DNA from: Enterobacteriaceae bacterium LSJC7
GTDB taxonomy: Bacteria > Pseudomonadota > Gammaproteobacteria > Enterobacterales > Enterobacteriaceae
Assembly (NCBI GenBank): GCA_000302695.1
Contig: AMFN01000023.1
Coordinates: forward strand, 18,565 to 82,564
Reading direction: 5' to 3'
Length of the DNA: 64,000 nucleotides
Position 1 is the stretch's first letter. Each line of letters begins with the position of its first letter. The position numbers and the translations under genes were made by a program. The notes under the pieces were generated by a model. The model saw only the letters and a list, made by a program, of their open reading frames with translations. It was not told where the DNA came from and ran no database searches. Positions 62,487 to 64,000 of this stretch are shown one piece after another.

Positions 62487-62823
62487 AGTCATCGCTATCT
62501 GAATAATCTTCTACAGTATCCATCTGAGGCTTACCGCCTGACAGAGTATGGAAACGACGCGGGCGCTTGATGCGTGCGGTATATTTGCTCCAGACGCGTT
62601 CTGCTTCGGTGTCCGGCTCACGTTGTCCACGGCACACAGCCACAAACTGCGTCTCTTCCGCCGTTGTTGGCTCACGTTTACCAAGATCCAGCTCATTAAA
62701 CGCGAAGCCGTGACGCTCAAGCAGCTGAGCCTCTTTAATGGTGAAATCACCATGGCGAGAGAACCCACGCGGATAATGTTTGTTGTCGAAAAATCGATTA
62801 GTCGTCGTAAAGCTTTCCGCCAT
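62485..62823 (-). CDS. maoP: Macrodomain Ori organization protein
   Basis: Small 112-residue cytosolic protein (formerly YifE) that with the maoS site organises the Ori macrodomain in E. coli. Conserved [19 protein letters not shown] start and acidic tail EDYSDSDD. Divergent from hdfR and convergent with yifB. Confidence 0.95.
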   Translation of the reverse strand: MAESFTTTNRFFDNKHYPRGFSRHGDFTIKEAQLLERHGFAFNELDLGKREPTTAEETQFVAVCRGQREPDTEAERVWSKYTARIKRPRRFHTLSGGKPQMDTVEDYSDSDD

Positions 62824-62881
62824 CCTATACGCTCCTGATTCTCTTGGCCGAGCTATTTATGGCGCGGAGTATTAGTTACGC

Positions 62882-62896
62882 TTGACAGAGCGTCAA
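62882..62896. promoter_or_regulatory. Inverted repeat between maoP and hdfR
   Basis: TTGAC-AGAGC-GTCAA, a perfect 5-bp dyad 47 bases before hdfR. Could be an HdfR autoregulatory site or overlap a -35 element; unproven. Confidence 0.35.
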
Positions 62897-62942
62897 ACAA
62901 AACATTTAAATCATTACGACAAAAAATTTTTTGGAGAAATCT

Positions 62943-63764
62943 GTGGATACAGAATTGCTGAAAACCTTTCTGGAAGTAAGCCGAACTCGCCATTTTGGGC
63001 GCGCGGCAGAGGCTCTGTATCTCACTCAGTCAGCGATAAGCTTCCGTATACGGCAGCTGGAAAACCAGCTTGGCGTGAATCTTTTCACTCGCCATCGCAA
63101 CAACATCCGCCTCACGGCCGCGGGTGAACGGCTGTTACCTTACGCCGAGACACTTATCACAACCTGGCTTGCCGCAAGAAAAGAGGTCTCACAGGCGTTC
63201 AGGCACAACGAGTTCTCTATTGGCGCGAGCGCATCGCTTTGGGAGTGTATGTTATCGCCCTGGCTCAAACAGCTTTATAAAGATCAGGACGGCATGCAAT
63301 TCGAGGCCCGCATCGCCCAGCGGCAGTCGCTGGTAAAACAGCTTCACGAGCGCCAGCTGGATTTGCTGGTGACGACCGAAGCACCCAAAATGGATGAGCT
63401 GGGAAGCCAGATCATTGGCCAGTTTAACCTGGCACTGTATTGCAACGCCCCCACACGTCCGGCGCGGGAATTAACCTACCTGCGTCTTGAGTGGGGCCCC
63501 GATTTTCAACAACATGAGGCTGGATTGTTGGCAATAGACGATGTGCCCTTGCTGACAACAGGATCGGCTGAGATTGCCACACAGCTTTTCTCGCAGCTTA
63601 ATGGCTGTACGTGGCTACCGACAGCGTGGGCCGCTAATCAGCCGGGCCTGGCGAAAGTCAGCGACAGTAGTGACGTAATTCGCCCACTGTATGCCATTTG
63701 GCTACAGAACAGCGATAAGCTGAACCAGATTAAAAGCATTATTAAAACGTCTTTGCCTGGATAG
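62943..63764 (+). CDS. hdfR: LysR-type regulator HdfR
   Basis: LysR-family repressor; in E. coli it represses flhDC and acts on gltBD. 273 residues from GTG at 62943 (GGAG 6 bases upstream); an in-frame TTG at 62931 is unlikely. Helix-turn-helix [17 protein letters not shown] (about residues 24-40). It is shorter than E. coli (279) with a small internal gap near residue 120 and a different C-terminus. Confidence 0.94.
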   Translation: MDTELLKTFLEVSRTRHFGRAAEALYLTQSAISFRIRQLENQLGVNLFTRHRNNIRLTAAGERLLPYAETLITTWLAARKEVSQAFRHNEFSIGASASLWECMLSPWLKQLYKDQDGMQFEARIAQRQSLVKQLHERQLDLLVTTEAPKMDELGSQIIGQFNLALYCNAPTRPARELTYLRLEWGPDFQQHEAGLLAIDDVPLLTTGSAEIATQLFSQLNGCTWLPTAWAANQPGLAKVSDSSDVIRPLYAIWLQNSDKLNQIKSIIKTSLPG

Positions 63765-63850
63765 GGATGTTGGGGTGGCTGAGACTCGCCTGGAACGCTG
63801 CCCATGGTATTAACGAGAAATGGATATCAAGAAGGGAAAAAGTAACAGGC

Positions 63851-63879
63851 AAAAAAAATCCTTAGCAGATGCTAAGGAT
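63851..63879 (-). terminator. Terminator of the rrnC-like operon
   Basis: Minus-strand ATCCTTAGC / GCTAAGGAT stem, 4-base loop and T8, just after tRNA-Trp. Confidence 0.93.
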
Positions 63880-63886
63880 TATTTTC

Positions 63887-63962
<76 letters not shown>

Positions 63963-63970
63963 AATTAGGG

Positions 63971-64000
63971 TGGCGGAACGGACGGGACTCGAACCCGCGA
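63971..64000 (-). tRNA. aspT: tRNA-Asp, 3' part (cut by window edge)
   Basis: The last 30 nt (T arm, acceptor and CCA) match the aspT 3' end: TCGCGGGTTCGAGTCC then GTCCGTTCCGCCA. Identity rests on these bases and on the order aspT-trpT of rrnC; the anticodon is outside the window. Confidence 0.85.

Overview
The window is a chromosomal segment of a gamma-proteobacterium of the order Enterobacterales, close to the Enterobacter/Kosakonia/Cedecea group by protein similarity. The genus cannot be fixed from the sequence alone. Almost every gene has a recognisable Escherichia coli counterpart, and the order matches the E. coli stretch from the distal end of rrnC (trpT, aspT) through ilv, rep, rho, the enterobacterial common antigen (ECA) cluster, hem, cyaA, uvrD, corA and recQ to metE and udp. 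It is presented in the opposite orientation to the standard E. coli map. No prophage, IS element, CRISPR array or defence island was seen; this is core chromosome with small accessory differences.

Layout, left to right. 1-7 kb: an accessory TPR/glycosyltransferase-like gene cut by the edge, udp under a CRP-CytR-CRP control region, dlhH, and the divergent metE/metR pair with MetJ boxes and an ERIC repeat wedged into the metE leader. 6-16 kb: yigM, yigL, pldB, rhtB, rhtC, recQ, pldA, yigI, rarD, then a gene-free GC-rich block of hairpins, then corA with a long leader. 16-22 kb: uvrD (LexA box) and the tightly overlapped dapF-yigA-xerC-yigB operon, with lptM upstream. 22-30 kb: cyaY, cyaA (TTG start, CRP site) and the overlapped hemC-hemD-hemX-hemY operon, followed by a tandem set of ERIC repeats.

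30-31 kb: the gap between hemY and the tRNA operon is not empty. It carries the small RNA gene glmZ on the minus strand, a sigma-54 type promoter, and three exact TGTC-N10-GACA GlrR-type sites. Then come proM, leuT, hisR and argX. 31-45 kb: yifK and the ECA cluster wecG-wzyE-wecF-wzxE-wecE-wecD-wecC-wecB-wzzE-wecA, then rho. The two genes that in E. coli lie between wecC and wecD (rffG and rffH, which make the dTDP-sugar used by WecE) are absent, and wecC and wecD overlap directly.

45-64 kb: rhoL-like leader ORF, trxA, rhlB, gppA, rep, two tandem ppiC genes (one canonical, one diverged), ilvC/ilvY, the attenuated ilvLGMEDA operon with an intact ilvG, yifB, maoP, hdfR, and the last two tRNAs of an rrnC-like operon at the right edge. 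Main pathways represented are methionine, branched-chain amino acid, heme and ECA biosynthesis, DNA repair/recombination (uvrD, recQ, rep, xerC), and global regulation (cyaA, rho, glmZ). The most interesting signals are the glmZ/GlrR region, the missing rffGH, the structured block between rarD and corA, the ERIC insertion against the MetJ operator, and the ppiC duplication.
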